A DNA stretch of 64,000 bases, taken from NCBI RefSeq assembly GCF_003382365.1, contig NZ_QTSU01000001.1, positions 2,232,001 through 2,296,000 of the forward strand. The letters run 5' to 3'. Below are positions 12,162 through 23,028 of this stretch, piece after piece. This DNA comes from Lysobacter silvisoli (GTDB lineage: Bacteria > Pseudomonadota > Gammaproteobacteria > Xanthomonadales > Xanthomonadaceae). The translations under genes were made by a program, and so were the position numbers. The notes beneath the pieces are model-generated. The model was not told the origin of the DNA. It ran no database searches and saw nothing but the letters and a program-made list of their open reading frames with translations. Position 1 is the stretch's first letter. Each line of letters opens with the position of its first letter.

Positions 12162-13319
12162 TCACTCGCCCTCGCGCTCCGCCGGGGCGGGCGCAGGCGC
12201 GATGTGGCGCTCGGGCTGCAGCAAGATGCCCGAAGGCGTGCCCGCGTACAGGCGGCTGCTGGTGTAACGCTCCTGAGCGTAGCGCAGCAGCACGTTGGCC
12301 ACCGCCGCCACCGGCAGCGCCAGCAGCATGCCGAGGAAGCCGAACAGCTGGCCGCCGGCGAGCACGGCGAAGATCACCGCCACCGGATGCAGGCCGATGC
12401 GGTCGCCGACCAGCTTGGGCGTGAGCCAATACCCTTCGATCAGCTGACCGATGCCGAACACGGTCAGCACGCCGGCCACGTACTTCCAGTCGCCGAACTG
12501 CACCAGGGCGGCGATGCTGCCCAGGATGATGCCGCTGGCCGGCCCCAGGTAGGGCACGAAGGTCAGCAGGCCGGCGATCAGGCCGATCAGGATGCCCAGG
12601 TCCAGACCCACCGCCCACAGGCCCAGGCCGTACATCACGCCCAGAATCAGCATGACCAGGAACTGGCCGCGCAGGAACGCGCCGAGCACGTCGCTGGACT
12701 CGCGCGCCAGGCGGCTCACCGTGTCCAGGTGGTTGCGCGGAATCATCGAGGCCACGCGCGCGACCATCAGATCCCAGTCGCGCAGGAAGAAGAAAGTGAT
12801 CACCGGCAGCAGGGCGATGTTGGCGACCAGGCCGATCAGGGCGAAGCCCGAGCGCGACAGGTAACCGAGCAAGGTGGTGGCCACGCCGCCGGCGCGCTCC
12901 CAGTTGCTGCGCAGCAGCTGGGTGATGTGTTCCAGGTCCAGCCAGGTGGTGAGCTCGAAGCCGGTGCGCAGCTCCACCCACGGCAGCGCGGTGTTCATGA
13001 ACCAGTCGCGGTAGCTGGGCAGCGAGGCGATCAGGGTGGTGATCTGGCGCTCGATCAGCGGCACCAGGATCAGCAGCACCAGCAACAGCAGCAGCGCCAT
13101 GGCGGTGAACACCAGGGTCACGGCGACGTTGCGCGAGCGGCCGGCGCGCTCTAGGCGGTCCACCAGCGGGTCGCCCAGCCAGCCCAGCATGGCCGCGACC
13201 ACGAACGGGGTCAGGATCGGCGCCAGCAGCCACAACAGCCAGCACGCGCCCAGGCCGAGCGCGGCCCATTGCAGGCGGCGCAGGAATTGGGCGATGTCGT
13301 GCAGCGGCGTTTGGTCCAT
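12162..13319 (-). CDS. AI-2E family transporter / PerM-like membrane protein
   Basis: A 385-residue polytopic membrane protein. It has two adjacent N-terminal hydrophobic segments (about residues 13-50), another at 65-90, a long amphipathic central region, and a cluster of C-terminal segments at about 155-345 with the family-typical LLTFVPYLGPASGIILG and GIGQLIEGYWLTPKLVGDRIGLHP. The family includes PerM and the AI-2 exporter TqsA, but substrates are mostly unknown. It is co-oriented with hda and the DUF2066 gene. Confidence 0.88.
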   Translation of the reverse strand: MDQTPLHDIAQFLRRLQWAALGLGACWLLWLLAPILTPFVVAAMLGWLGDPLVDRLERAGRSRNVAVTLVFTAMALLLLLVLLILVPLIERQITTLIASLPSYRDWFMNTALPWVELRTGFELTTWLDLEHITQLLRSNWERAGGVATTLLGYLSRSGFALIGLVANIALLPVITFFFLRDWDLMVARVASMIPRNHLDTVSRLARESSDVLGAFLRGQFLVMLILGVMYGLGLWAVGLDLGILIGLIAGLLTFVPYLGPASGIILGSIAALVQFGDWKYVAGVLTVFGIGQLIEGYWLTPKLVGDRIGLHPVAVIFAVLAGGQLFGFLGMLLALPVAAVANVLLRYAQERYTSSRLYAGTPSGILLQPERHIAPAPAPAEREGE

Positions 13320-13399
13320 GTTCGGCCTCTGGCGTTAAAGGGGATGGCGCGATGGCGGCGGGCGCCTGCGGCTCTGCGCAGGCGCCGGGAGCAGGCCGG

Positions 13400-14473
13400 T
13401 CAGCGCAGCCGGTACACCGGCGGCTGGCCTTCCAGTCCTTCCTGCGCCTCGACTACGTCGCCGCCTTCGGTCATGCGGCGCAGGCCCTGCAGGCCGGAGA
13501 TCAGGTCCAGGTCGAACTCCACCATCTCGGCGCTGGCGCGCACCGGGGTGATCTTGCGGACCACGGCCAGGCGCTGCAGGTAGCCGGACAGGCGGATGTA
13601 GTCGTCGCTGCTGTTGAGGTTGGTGAACGCCACCCGGTACACGCCCGGCGGGCCGGCGGCGCTGCCGCGCTTGGCGTAGCGGCGCATCAGCGCGTCGGCG
13701 GCGCCGTCGGCGCCCCCGGCCATGGCGGCGCGGGCGTCGGCCTGTTCGGTGGACCAATTCGACAGCACCTTGCCGCCGTCGACGAAGATCCAGTCGGCCT
13801 TCCAGCCGCCCTTGGCCCGGTAGAGCTTGCCGATCAGCTGCATGGGCGGGCTGTAGCGCGCCGAAGCGCGCGCCACCGCGGCGCTGTCGCCGCGCCAGAT
13901 CGCGCCGACCACGGCCTGTTCGGCCGCGTTGCCGCCGGGCAGGCCCAGGCGGTAGCCGCGCTCGATCGCGCGGTTCAGGGTGGATCGGGCGGCGTTGGCC
14001 TGGTTCAGGCCGACCAGGCGCGGGCCGCTGCCGTCGTCGATGGCCAGCCACAGCACCGGCTTGGGGCGCGGGGTCGGCCACACCGGCAGGCCCAGCACCG
14101 AGGCCAGGCCGTCGACCTGGGCCTGATCGAAGCTGACCACCAGGGTGGTGCGGTAGGTCGGCGCCCCGGTCGGGCCCACGCCCTCGTCCTGGCGGTAGTC
14201 GTAGCCGGCCACGTAGTCCTTGGCCCGACGCAGCTCCTGGCCCACGCCCGGCCGCGACGCCGCGCCGCGGTCGCCGGAGAGCTTGCCCAGCACCTGGGCC
14301 AGCGCGCGGGCGAAGCCGGCGTTGCGCTCGGCCTCGCTCTGGCCGTTGACCGGCACCTCGGCCGCGTACACGCCCTCGGCCTTGGCCCGGTCGCCCTCGA
14401 CGCGCTGGGCGAAGGTGGCGGAGCTCGCCAGCAGCAGCGTTACGGCCAGAAAAACGCGGATTGCGCGAACCAT
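13400..14473 (-). CDS. DUF2066 domain-containing exported protein
   Basis: 357 residues with a signal peptide [20 protein letters not shown] followed by FAQ and probable cleavage after TFA. The mature part opens with the DUF2066 pattern ([20 protein letters not shown], then QVLGKLSGD). The family is periplasmic and of unknown function and is recurrently encoded beside purM. It diverges from purM with 125 bp between starts and lies 80 bp upstream of the PerM-like gene. Confidence 0.88.
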   Translation of the reverse strand: MVRAIRVFLAVTLLLASSATFAQRVEGDRAKAEGVYAAEVPVNGQSEAERNAGFARALAQVLGKLSGDRGAASRPGVGQELRRAKDYVAGYDYRQDEGVGPTGAPTYRTTLVVSFDQAQVDGLASVLGLPVWPTPRPKPVLWLAIDDGSGPRLVGLNQANAARSTLNRAIERGYRLGLPGGNAAEQAVVGAIWRGDSAAVARASARYSPPMQLIGKLYRAKGGWKADWIFVDGGKVLSNWSTEQADARAAMAGGADGAADALMRRYAKRGSAAGPPGVYRVAFTNLNSSDDYIRLSGYLQRLAVVRKITPVRASAEMVEFDLDLISGLQGLRRMTEGGDVVEAQEGLEGQPPVYRLR

Positions 14474-14554
14474 TGCTGTCCCTGATTTGGTGCGTTACGG
14501 GGGAAATGGTGCCGCAGCGGGGCCGCAACGTCCATTCGCGGCCCGCCGCACTGG

Positions 14555-14560
14555 TAAAAT
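14555..14560 (+). promoter_or_regulatory. -10 element of purM promoter
   Basis: TAAAAT within CTGGTAAAATGGCGGGC places a transcription start near 14567, about 32 bases before the purM GTG. The -35 region is weak. Confidence 0.5.
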
Positions 14561-14598
14561 GGCGGGCTCAACTCACCTTTGCGCCCGCCGGAGCCGCC

Positions 14599-15660
14599 GT
14601 GACCGCCCACACCCCCGACGCTCCCACTCCTCTGACCTACCGCGACGCCGGCGTCGACATCGACGCGGGCAATGCCCTGGTCGAGCGGATCAAGCCGATG
14701 GTCAAGCGCAGCTTCCGCCCCGAGGTCATGGGCGGGCTGGGCGGCTTCGGCGCGCTGTTCGACCTGTCCGGCAAGTACCGCGAGCCGGTGCTGGTCTCGG
14801 GCACCGACGGCGTGGGCACCAAGCTCAAGCTGGCCCAGCAGCTGGGCCGCCACGACAGCATCGGCATCGACCTGGTCGGCATGTGCGTGAACGACGTGCT
14901 GGTGCAGGGCGCCGAGCCGCTGTTCTTCCTGGACTATTTCGCCACCGGCAAGCTCGACGTGGACACCGCCGCGGCCGTGGTCGGCGGCATCGCCAGCGGC
15001 TGCGAGCAGTCCGGCTGCGCCCTGATCGGCGGCGAAACCGCGGAAATGCCCGACATGTACCCGCCGGGCGAGTACGACCTGGCCGGCTTCTGCGTGGCCG
15101 CGGTGGAAAAATCGCAGCTGCTCGACGGCAGCAAGGTGCGCGAAGGCGACCTGCTGATCGGCCTGGCCTCCAGCGGCCCGCACTCCAACGGCTATTCGCT
15201 GATCCGCCGCATCTACGACCGCGCCGGCCGCCCGGCCGACGCCGACGTGGGCGGGGTCAAGCTCATCGATGCGCTGATGGCGCCCACCCGCCTGTACGTG
15301 AAGCCGGTGCTGGAACTGCTGCGCGCGAACGGCGGCGAGCACCCGCTGCACGCCATGGCCCACGTCACCGGCGGCGGCCTGACCGAGAACATCATCCGCG
15401 TGGTGCCCGACGGCCTGGGCCTGGACATCGACGCCGCGTCCTGGACCCTGCCGCCGGTGTTCCAGTGGCTGCAGCGCGAAGGCGCGGTCAGCGACGAGGA
15501 AATGTGGCGCACCTTCAACTGCGGCATCGGCTTCGTGCTGATCGTCGCGCCCGAGGACGCCGCGACTATCGAATCCGAACTGCAGCGCCTGGCGCTGGAG
15601 CACTGGCGCATCGGCCGCGTGGTCGCGCGCGCCGGCGACGAACGCGTGCATATCGCCTGA
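14599..15660 (+). CDS. purM: Phosphoribosylformylglycinamidine cyclo-ligase (AIR synthetase)
   Basis: Fifth step of purine synthesis: ATP-dependent ring closure of FGAM to AIR. The start is GTG at 14599 with GGAG eight bases upstream, giving 353 residues (family about 345-350); upstream in-frame ATGs precede the promoter. Motifs: [57 protein letters not shown] and [11 protein letters not shown]. purN lies 1.2 kb downstream, separated by two unrelated small genes, whereas in many bacteria purM and purN are adjacent. Confidence 0.96.
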   Translation: MTAHTPDAPTPLTYRDAGVDIDAGNALVERIKPMVKRSFRPEVMGGLGGFGALFDLSGKYREPVLVSGTDGVGTKLKLAQQLGRHDSIGIDLVGMCVNDVLVQGAEPLFFLDYFATGKLDVDTAAAVVGGIASGCEQSGCALIGGETAEMPDMYPPGEYDLAGFCVAAVEKSQLLDGSKVREGDLLIGLASSGPHSNGYSLIRRIYDRAGRPADADVGGVKLIDALMAPTRLYVKPVLELLRANGGEHPLHAMAHVTGGGLTENIIRVVPDGLGLDIDAASWTLPPVFQWLQREGAVSDEEMWRTFNCGIGFVLIVAPEDAATIESELQRLALEHWRIGRVVARAGDERVHIA

Positions 15661-15671
15661 GCGCCGCACGC

Positions 15672-16298
15672 GTGACGGCAACGCCGGCGCGGCTCAATGG
15701 GCTCCAACGCGGGGCCCTGGGCGTCGTGCTGGCGGTATTCGCGCTGACCTGGATCGCGCCGCAGCACCCGTTCGAACAAGGCATGCACAGCGTGCTGACC
15801 GTGGTCGGCCTGCTATGGCTGTGGAGCCACCACCGGCGCTGGCCCATCGGCGACGCGCACTTCGTCGCGATCTGCGTGTTCATGCTCGCGCACTGCATCG
15901 CCGCGCGCTGGCTGTATTCCTACGTGCCTTACGACCGCTGGATCCAAACGCTGACCGGCGGCTGGTCGCTGGACCAGGCCATGGGCTGGCAGCGCAACCA
16001 CTTCGACCGGCTGATCCATTTCCTCTATGGCGCCTGCTTCGCGCCGGCGCTGCGCGAATACTTCCGCCAGCGCTGGCCGGCGCTGTCGCCGCGCCAGGCC
16101 TTCGCCCTGGCGGTGGCCGCGATCATGTGCTCCAGCCTGGTCTACGAATGGCTGGAATGGGCGATCGCGCTGACCCTGTCGCCGCAGGACGCGGAGTCCT
16201 ACAACGGCCAGCAGGGCGATATCTGGGACGCGCACATGGACATGTTCCTGGCCACCCTGGGCGCGCTGCTGGCCTGGCCGCGGCGGCGCGGCGCATGA
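15672..16298 (+). CDS. DUF2238 (YjdF-type) integral membrane protein
   Basis: A 208-residue membrane protein with about five to six hydrophobic helices. The sequence NHFDRLIHFLYGACFAPALR and the acidic QGDIWDAHMDMFLATLGA near the C-terminus are typical of the DUF2238/YjdF family, whose function is unknown. The GTG at 15672, eleven bases after purM, is taken as the start. Its stop overlaps the next gene by four bases, so it appears to be part of a purM operon. Confidence 0.78.
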   Translation: MTATPARLNGLQRGALGVVLAVFALTWIAPQHPFEQGMHSVLTVVGLLWLWSHHRRWPIGDAHFVAICVFMLAHCIAARWLYSYVPYDRWIQTLTGGWSLDQAMGWQRNHFDRLIHFLYGACFAPALREYFRQRWPALSPRQAFALAVAAIMCSSLVYEWLEWAIALTLSPQDAESYNGQQGDIWDAHMDMFLATLGALLAWPRRRGA

Positions 16299-16762
16299 AC
16301 GATCACGCTCCCCCCCTGCAGGATTTCGAACATCGCGTCGCCGCGGTGGATTGGAACGCGTATGCGCGGCCGCCCTGGAGCGATGCCGCGCAACTGCGCG
16401 CCGCGCTGTCCACCGCCCTGCACGCCGACGGCCGCAGCGGCGTGGAGCGCGCCTACGGCGCCCTGCTCAACGCCGTGGGCAACAACCACGCCGGCACCTA
16501 CTGGCCGGTGGCGGTGCCGTTGCTGCCGTGGCTGGGCGAACTGATGGCCCACGGCTCGATCTGGTCGCGCCGCGCCGCGCTGGAGGTGTTCGTCGACCTG
16601 GCGGGCTCGTTCGAACCCGAGCGCGGCCACGAACAAGCCGCGCCGGAGCTGGCGCGCCAGGCCTGGGCCCTGCGCCCGCGGCTGGAGGCCATCGCCGCGG
16701 GCAACGACGAGGACACCGCCACCGCCCTGCTCGGCCTGCTGGGTCTGACCCCGCCGGATTGA
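16295..16762 (+). CDS. Conserved small helical protein, possibly HEAT-like
   Basis: 155 residues, no signal peptide or membrane helix, acidic and alpha-helical in character. The central stretch AYGALLNAVGNNHAGTYWPV and the following ALEVFVDLAGSFEPE read like paired helices of an armadillo/HEAT type. I recall similar sequences among uncharacterised proteins annotated near toxin-immunity loci, but no toxin is visible here. It overlaps the DUF2238 gene by four bases. Function not recognised. Confidence 0.7.
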   Translation: MNDHAPPLQDFEHRVAAVDWNAYARPPWSDAAQLRAALSTALHADGRSGVERAYGALLNAVGNNHAGTYWPVAVPLLPWLGELMAHGSIWSRRAALEVFVDLAGSFEPERGHEQAAPELARQAWALRPRLEAIAAGNDEDTATALLGLLGLTPPD

Positions 16763-16803
16763 ACGCGGCAGGAACAAAGCCGGCCCGCACCGCGGCGATC
16801 GCC

Positions 16804-16809
16804 TAAAAT
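16804..16809 (+). promoter_or_regulatory. -10 element of purN promoter
   Basis: TAAAAT in GCCTAAAATGCGCGACC implies a start of transcription near 16816. This excludes the ATG at 16808 and supports translation of purN from 16838. Confidence 0.5.
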
Positions 16810-16837
16810 GCGCGACCGCTCCCGAACCCGCGCCCGC

Positions 16838-17503
16838 ATGCCGTCACCGCCCTCCCGCATCGCCGTGCTCGCCTCCGGGCGCGGCAGCAATCTGCAGGCG
16901 GTGCTGGACGCCATCGCCGCCGGCCAGCTGCACGCGCAGGTGGTGGGCGTGTTTTCCGACAAACCCGGCTCGGCCGCGCTGCAGCGCGTGCCCGAGCCGC
17001 TGCGCTGGAGCGCCGTGCCCGCGCGCTACCCCAGCCGCGCCGACTACGACGCCGCCCTCACCGACGCCGTGGCCGCGAGCGCGCCGGACTGGGTGCTGTG
17101 CGCGGGTTACATGCGCATCCTCAGCGACGGCTTCGTCCAGCGCTTCCGCGGCCGCGTGCTCAACATCCACCCCTCGCTGCTGCCCAAGCACCGCGGCCTG
17201 CACACGCATGCGCGCGCGCTCGAGGACGGCGACGCCGAACACGGCGCCAGCGTGCATTTCGTGATTCCCGAGCTCGACGCCGGCGCGGTGATCGCGCAGG
17301 CGGCGGTGCCGGTGCAGGCCGGCGACACCGCCGAGACCCTGGGCGCGCGCGTACTTTCGGTGGAACACCCGCTGCTCCTGGCCACACTGCGCCTGGCCGT
17401 GACGGGCCGGATTACTGAACAGGGCGCAACCGCGGCCCTGGACGGTCATGCCTTATTTACTCCGCTGCGTTTAGATTCCGCCGGAAATTTGCCGCCCCTG
17501 TGA
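16838..17503 (+). CDS. purN: Phosphoribosylglycinamide formyltransferase (GART)
   Basis: Third step of purine synthesis: transfers a formyl group from 10-formyl-THF to GAR. 221 residues with the family motifs IAVLASGRGSNLQAVLDA, the catalytic NIHPSLLPKHRGL (Asn, His) and GASVHFVIPELDAG with the catalytic Asp. I chose ATG 16838 because a likely -10 box overlaps the ATG at 16808. Followed after about 95 bp by two DUF3108 genes. Confidence 0.93.
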   Translation: MPSPPSRIAVLASGRGSNLQAVLDAIAAGQLHAQVVGVFSDKPGSAALQRVPEPLRWSAVPARYPSRADYDAALTDAVAASAPDWVLCAGYMRILSDGFVQRFRGRVLNIHPSLLPKHRGLHTHARALEDGDAEHGASVHFVIPELDAGAVIAQAAVPVQAGDTAETLGARVLSVEHPLLLATLRLAVTGRITEQGATAALDGHALFTPLRLDSAGNLPPL

Positions 17504-17596
17504 ACCCTTCGCGGGCGTGCGCGGTCCAAACCCGCGACCCACCCGTCATCCGGCCCGTCCACCGATCCGCGACGCCTTCGCGCCCCGAGCCCCCCC

Positions 17597-18316
17597 ATGA
17601 AGTCACCGCTGTCCCTGTTTGCGGCCGTCCTGCTCGGCGCGCTGCTGCCCGGCCGCGCGGCCGCGCTGGAGCCGTTCGTGGCCGACTATCAGGTCTACAA
17701 CGGCGGCAAGGCGCTGGGCGACGCGACCATGCAGGTGCTGCCCTCCAGCGGCGCCGGACGCTGGCGCATCGACCTGGATATCCGTGCCGAGCGCGGCATG
17801 ATGGGCCTGGCCGGCGCCGCTGCGCAGCAGAGCACGGTGTTCGATCTGGTCGGCGACGCGTACCGCCCGCTGAGCCAGGCGCTGGTGCGCAAAGTGGTGT
17901 TCAGCAAGCGCCAGGTCATCGGCACCTACGACTGGAACGCGCGCAGCGCGCGCTGGACCGGCGACCTCAAGGACACCCGCAAGCAGCCCATCGCATTGCA
18001 GGACGGCGACATGAGCGGCCTGCTGATCAACCTGGCGGTGATCCGCGATGCCCAGCCCGGCAAGACCCTGAACTACCGCTTCGTCGACGGCGGCCGCGCG
18101 CGCCCGCACCAGTACCTGGTGGCGCAGGAGCTGGAAAGCGTGAAGGTCGGCGACATGTCCTTCAACGCCATGCGTGTAAACCGGGTGCAGAGCGGCAACG
18201 AAGAGACCGTGATCTGGGTCGTGGACGGCGTGCCGACCCCCGTGCGCATCCTGCAGCGCGAAAACGGTCAAGATACCTACGACCTGCGCCTGGTCGAATA
18301 CAAAGGAGTCCCGTAA
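17597..18316 (+). CDS. DUF3108 exported protein (first of tandem pair)
   Basis: 239 residues with a signal peptide ending near RAAA|LEPF. The mature protein shows the DUF3108 pattern: a first strand FVADYQVYNGGKALGDATMQ, then the block TYDWNARSARWTGDLKD, a segment GDMSGLLINLAVIRDAQPGK, and PTPVRILQRENGQDTYDLRL at the end. The family is thought to form periplasmic beta-rich proteins; role unknown. Its TAA overlaps the next ATG by one base, and the next gene is a paralogue. Confidence 0.85.
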   Translation: MKSPLSLFAAVLLGALLPGRAAALEPFVADYQVYNGGKALGDATMQVLPSSGAGRWRIDLDIRAERGMMGLAGAAAQQSTVFDLVGDAYRPLSQALVRKVVFSKRQVIGTYDWNARSARWTGDLKDTRKQPIALQDGDMSGLLINLAVIRDAQPGKTLNYRFVDGGRARPHQYLVAQELESVKVGDMSFNAMRVNRVQSGNEETVIWVVDGVPTPVRILQRENGQDTYDLRLVEYKGVP

Positions 18317-19005
18317 TGGCCACCTCCCCCTCGCTGCGACTCTCGCCCTGGCTGCTGGCCGGCGCCCTGGTCGCCACCAGCCTGCCGGCCGCCGCGGTCA
18401 AGCCGTTCAGCGCCGACTACGTGGCCAGCTACATGGGCATGCAGGGCAACGGCCGCATGACCCTGACCGCGGCCGGCCCCGGCCGCTGGAAGTACAGCCT
18501 GGACGTGACCAGCCCGCTGGCCAACCTGAGCCAGTCCACCGTGTTCGAGGAGAAGGACGGTCAGTGGCGGCCGCTGTCGGGCAGCGATTCCAGCAAGGTC
18601 CTGACCCGCAAGCAGGTCAAGAACGCCACCTACGACTGGGGCCGCGGCGTGGCCACCTGGACCGGCGACGTCAAGCCCGAGCGCGCGGGCCCGATCCCGC
18701 TCAAGGCCGGCGACCTCGACGCCCTGCTGATCAACCTGGCCCTGGTGCGCGACGCCGGCGCCGGCAAGACCCTGAGCTACCGCATGGTCGAGGACGGCCG
18801 GGTCAAGCAGCTCACCTACACCAACGCCGGCAAGGAAACCATCGACGTGGGCGGCAAGTCGCAGACCGCGACCAAGCTGGTCAGTTCCAACGGCGACAAG
18901 CAGACCATCGCCTGGGTCGTCGACGGCATGCCGGTGCCCGCGCGCATCCTGCAGCGCGATAAGGGCCAGGACGCGATCGACCTGCGCGTGCGCGGCACGC
19001 GCTGA
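18316..19005 (+). CDS. DUF3108 exported protein (second of tandem pair)
   Basis: 229 residues with signal peptide (cleavage near PAAA|VKPF). It is aligned along its length with the preceding product: FSADYVASYMGMQGNGRMTL, TYDWGRGVATWTGDVKP, GDLDALLINLALVRDAGAGK and MPVPARILQRDKGQDAIDLR. The two genes are clearly a tandem duplication that has diverged, most in the N-terminal third. They are translationally coupled and probably form or modify the same envelope structure; purN synteny is common in the family. Confidence 0.85.
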   Translation: MATSPSLRLSPWLLAGALVATSLPAAAVKPFSADYVASYMGMQGNGRMTLTAAGPGRWKYSLDVTSPLANLSQSTVFEEKDGQWRPLSGSDSSKVLTRKQVKNATYDWGRGVATWTGDVKPERAGPIPLKAGDLDALLINLALVRDAGAGKTLSYRMVEDGRVKQLTYTNAGKETIDVGGKSQTATKLVSSNGDKQTIAWVVDGMPVPARILQRDKGQDAIDLRVRGTR

Positions 19006-19078
19006 TCGTCTTACCCGCCAGCCGCGCATAGCGGCGGCCTCACCGCCCCGTCGCAGCCTCGCGACGGGGCGATTCGAA

Positions 19079-20038
19079 TCACTGCTCCGGCACCCAGACG
19101 AAGCCCTCGCCTTCGGCCTTGACCTGGCCCAGGCCCGGGAACGGGAAGTGCACCGAGTACAGACGCAGCTTGCCGTCGGCGGCGCGCTGCAACAGGGTGC
19201 GGCGGCTGGCCTGCGCCAGCGGCGCGTCGCCGTCGTACTGGATGGTCCATTCCGGGCGCTGCACCGAGATCACGTGGTGGTGCGCGGTGTCGCCGATGTA
19301 GAGCAGGTGCTGATCGCCCGACGCGATGTCGTAGGCGCTGTGGCCGGCGGTGTGGCCGTTCACCGGCACCGCGGTGACCACGCCCGGCAGGATCGCCGCG
19401 CCCGGTTCGAACGCCGCGACTTTGGGCTGGATCGCCGCGACCAGCGCCGCCGCGTCCTTGTCGGCCTGCAGCGCCTTCCACTCCGGCGCCGACAGGTGGA
19501 TCGTGGCGTTGGGGAACGCGAGCTGGCCCTTCGCCAGCAAGCCGCCGACATGATCGCCGTGCGCATGCGAGATGAAGATATCGGTGACCTGCGCCGGCTC
19601 CACGCCGGCCGCGCGCAGCGACGCGGGCAGGCGCCCGGCGCGCGCGAACGAGGCATCGGCCGCGCCGGTGTCGAACAGCAACACCTGCGCACCGCTGCGC
19701 ACCAGCAAGGGCTGGATGCTCAGGTGCAGCACGCCGCTGGGTTGGCCGGCGGCGGTCAGCAGCGCGGCCACGTCGGTCGTGGGACGGCCGATGGCGAAGG
19801 TCTTGCCGTCGTTGGCCACGTCGATGTCGCCGTCCTTCAACGCGAAGGCCTCGAGCGAGCCGATGCGGAAGCGGTGGACGTCGGCGTTGACGGCTTGCTC
19901 GGCGGGAGCGGCGGCAGTCGCGGCGGGCGCGGCCGATCCCGGCGTGGCGGTCGCGGCCGGCTGCGGCTGCTTGCAACCGGCGAGCACGGCGGCGGCCAGG
20001 ACGGTCGCGGTCAGAACGGACAAACGGGTGCGGGTCAT
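19079..20038 (-). CDS. Metallo-beta-lactamase-fold hydrolase, lipoprotein
   Basis: 319 residues starting MTRTRLSVLTATVLAAAV, with lipobox LAGC directing lipidation at about residue 22 and an Ala/Pro-rich linker to about residue 55. The catalytic domain has HAHGDHVGG (zinc ligands), a later VNGHTAGHSAYDI and a GDTAHHH motif. It resembles quorum-quenching lactonases and other MBL hydrolases of broad substrate range; the substrate is not deducible. The ATG at 20038 is chosen because the signal sequence starts there. It stands alone and converges with the DUF3108 pair. Confidence 0.85.
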   Translation of the reverse strand: MTRTRLSVLTATVLAAAVLAGCKQPQPAATATPGSAAPAATAAAPAEQAVNADVHRFRIGSLEAFALKDGDIDVANDGKTFAIGRPTTDVAALLTAAGQPSGVLHLSIQPLLVRSGAQVLLFDTGAADASFARAGRLPASLRAAGVEPAQVTDIFISHAHGDHVGGLLAKGQLAFPNATIHLSAPEWKALQADKDAAALVAAIQPKVAAFEPGAAILPGVVTAVPVNGHTAGHSAYDIASGDQHLLYIGDTAHHHVISVQRPEWTIQYDGDAPLAQASRRTLLQRAADGKLRLYSVHFPFPGLGQVKAEGEGFVWVPEQ

Positions 20039-20204
20039 GGCGTCGGTCTCGAAAGGGGGCGCGGGGCCGGGAGTCGGACAACGGCGGAGGGGCCGGCGAC
20101 GGCATGGTAAGGCCGCAGGCACGGGTTGGATGATGCACGCGCGGCAAAACTGCGTTGCGCGCGCGCCGCGGTTCCGCCTGCCTTGCGTCGTGGAATGGCC
20201 TCGC

Positions 20205-21284
20205 TTAGCCCGCCAACAGCGGAATCGCGGCCTTGGCCGACCACACGCCTTGGCGCCGCCCTAGTTGGGCGTAGCGCCCCAGCCCGTAATCGATCCGATA
20301 GCCGTCGTGCTGCGGCAGTTCGGTCAGTTCGAACTGTTCCGCCGGCAAGGCCGCCACCGCGCCGCGCGGCTCGTCGTAGCGGCCGATCTGGAAACGAGGC
20401 TCCCTCCAGTCCTGGCTCGCACTGCAATAACCGTCGACCAAAGCGACCAAGGCGCCGTGCTTGACGGCGGTCGAGGGATCGACGATGGACATGCCGCAGG
20501 ACGCGATCACTTGCAGGTCCGCCGCGGGGATGTTCGGGCCCAGCACCCGCCCCAGATAATTCATGTCGTTGCGCAGCGTCTGTTGCGCGTGGTCCAAACC
20601 CAGTTCGAAGCCCTGGGTCAGGCCGTCCCAGTTGACCAGGTTGTCCAGGCCCTGCCCCAGGTCCAGCGTGTAGCGATACCCCAGGCTCTGGTCGGCGTCG
20701 GCACGGCGCGAGTCGGACGCGCCCGGTTGCGGGCGGTAGCGCTTTTCCAGCAGCACGTAGGGCACCGCCGCATCCCTCTGCGCACGCGCGCCGCGCAGCA
20801 CCAAGGCGGTGTTGAGCAGGCTCGCCTGCGCAGCGTCGGCCGCCGGCACCGCCGAGCACAGGCTGCCGGCCACCACCAGCCAATCCTGGAACAAAGGGGA
20901 CCTGCCGATCGCGTCATACAAGGCCTCGGCCAGCCGGTAGCGCGCGTCTTCGGCGTATCCGCCGAAGCCCGAATCGGTGGCCGACGACGCCGCTTGCGCG
21001 CCTTTGCGAAACGCGAGTTCCGGCGCCATGAACAACTTCAAGATTTGCGCATCGCTCATGCCCTCGCGGCTGGCTTGGGTCTGCGCGGTCCAATACAGCA
21101 CGTTGACCAGACGCTGCGCACGCGCCTGCAGGTCTGGGTCCGGCAACGAGACCAAGGGCGCGCCGCCCATGGGAATCGGCTTGCCCGGCGGAGCCGCGTA
21201 GTAAGTGGGCAGCATCCAGGCGAACGGCAGCAGCTTCCGATATGCGCCGCGGCCGCCGCCGCGCGCTAGCGATTCCAAGTCCAT
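20205..21284 (-). CDS. Unrecognised protein of about 359 residues
   Basis: No family recognised. The protein is soluble, without signal peptide, and of mixed alpha/beta composition with many aromatic and Gln/Asp residues (for example PFAWMLPTYYAAPPGKPIPM near the start and DLGQGLDNLVNWDGLTQGFE in the middle). I place the start at ATG 21284, which has GGAGAGG just upstream; ATGs at 21305 and 21368 are alternatives. Codon usage is somewhat less GC-extreme than its neighbours. It is isolated between the MBL lipoprotein and murA, on the same strand. Confidence 0.7.
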   Translation of the reverse strand: MDLESLARGGGRGAYRKLLPFAWMLPTYYAAPPGKPIPMGGAPLVSLPDPDLQARAQRLVNVLYWTAQTQASREGMSDAQILKLFMAPELAFRKGAQAASSATDSGFGGYAEDARYRLAEALYDAIGRSPLFQDWLVVAGSLCSAVPAADAAQASLLNTALVLRGARAQRDAAVPYVLLEKRYRPQPGASDSRRADADQSLGYRYTLDLGQGLDNLVNWDGLTQGFELGLDHAQQTLRNDMNYLGRVLGPNIPAADLQVIASCGMSIVDPSTAVKHGALVALVDGYCSASQDWREPRFQIGRYDEPRGAVAALPAEQFELTELPQHDGYRIDYGLGRYAQLGRRQGVWSAKAAIPLLAG

Positions 21285-21424
21285 GTCCTCTCCGCTGATA
21301 GTCATGCGCAACGCATCGCGCCGGCCGGGTCGCGGGCGGGCGATGGGCGCCATGCAGTCGTTCCCCAACCACCATCCCTACGCGGACGGACGATAGCACC
21401 GAAGCCATGGCCGTACGCCGCCCA

Positions 21425-21449
21425 CAAAAAAGCCCCGCCGTAGCGGGGC
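21425..21449 (-). terminator. Rho-independent terminator of murA
   Basis: Read on the minus strand: GCCCCGCTACGGCGGGGC followed by TTTTTT, a textbook stem and U-tract, 29 bases after the murA stop. Confidence 0.88.
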
Positions 21450-21477
21450 CGGAATTCGTCGGGCGCGAGCGATCGCC

Positions 21478-23028
<1,551 letters not shown>

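Noticed and set aside
14220-15671. Long frame across the DUF2066 start and purM leading into the DUF2238 gene
   Set aside because: Out of frame with purM, whose motifs are unambiguous; only the part after GTG 15672 has membrane-protein character.
16808-16837. Upstream ATG of purN
   Set aside because: It overlaps a probable -10 box (TAAAAT), so would not be in the transcript.
21285-21368. Longer N-terminus for the unknown 20205-21284 gene
   Set aside because: The extra residues are Arg-rich and lack an RBS, whereas GGAGAGG stands right before ATG 21284.
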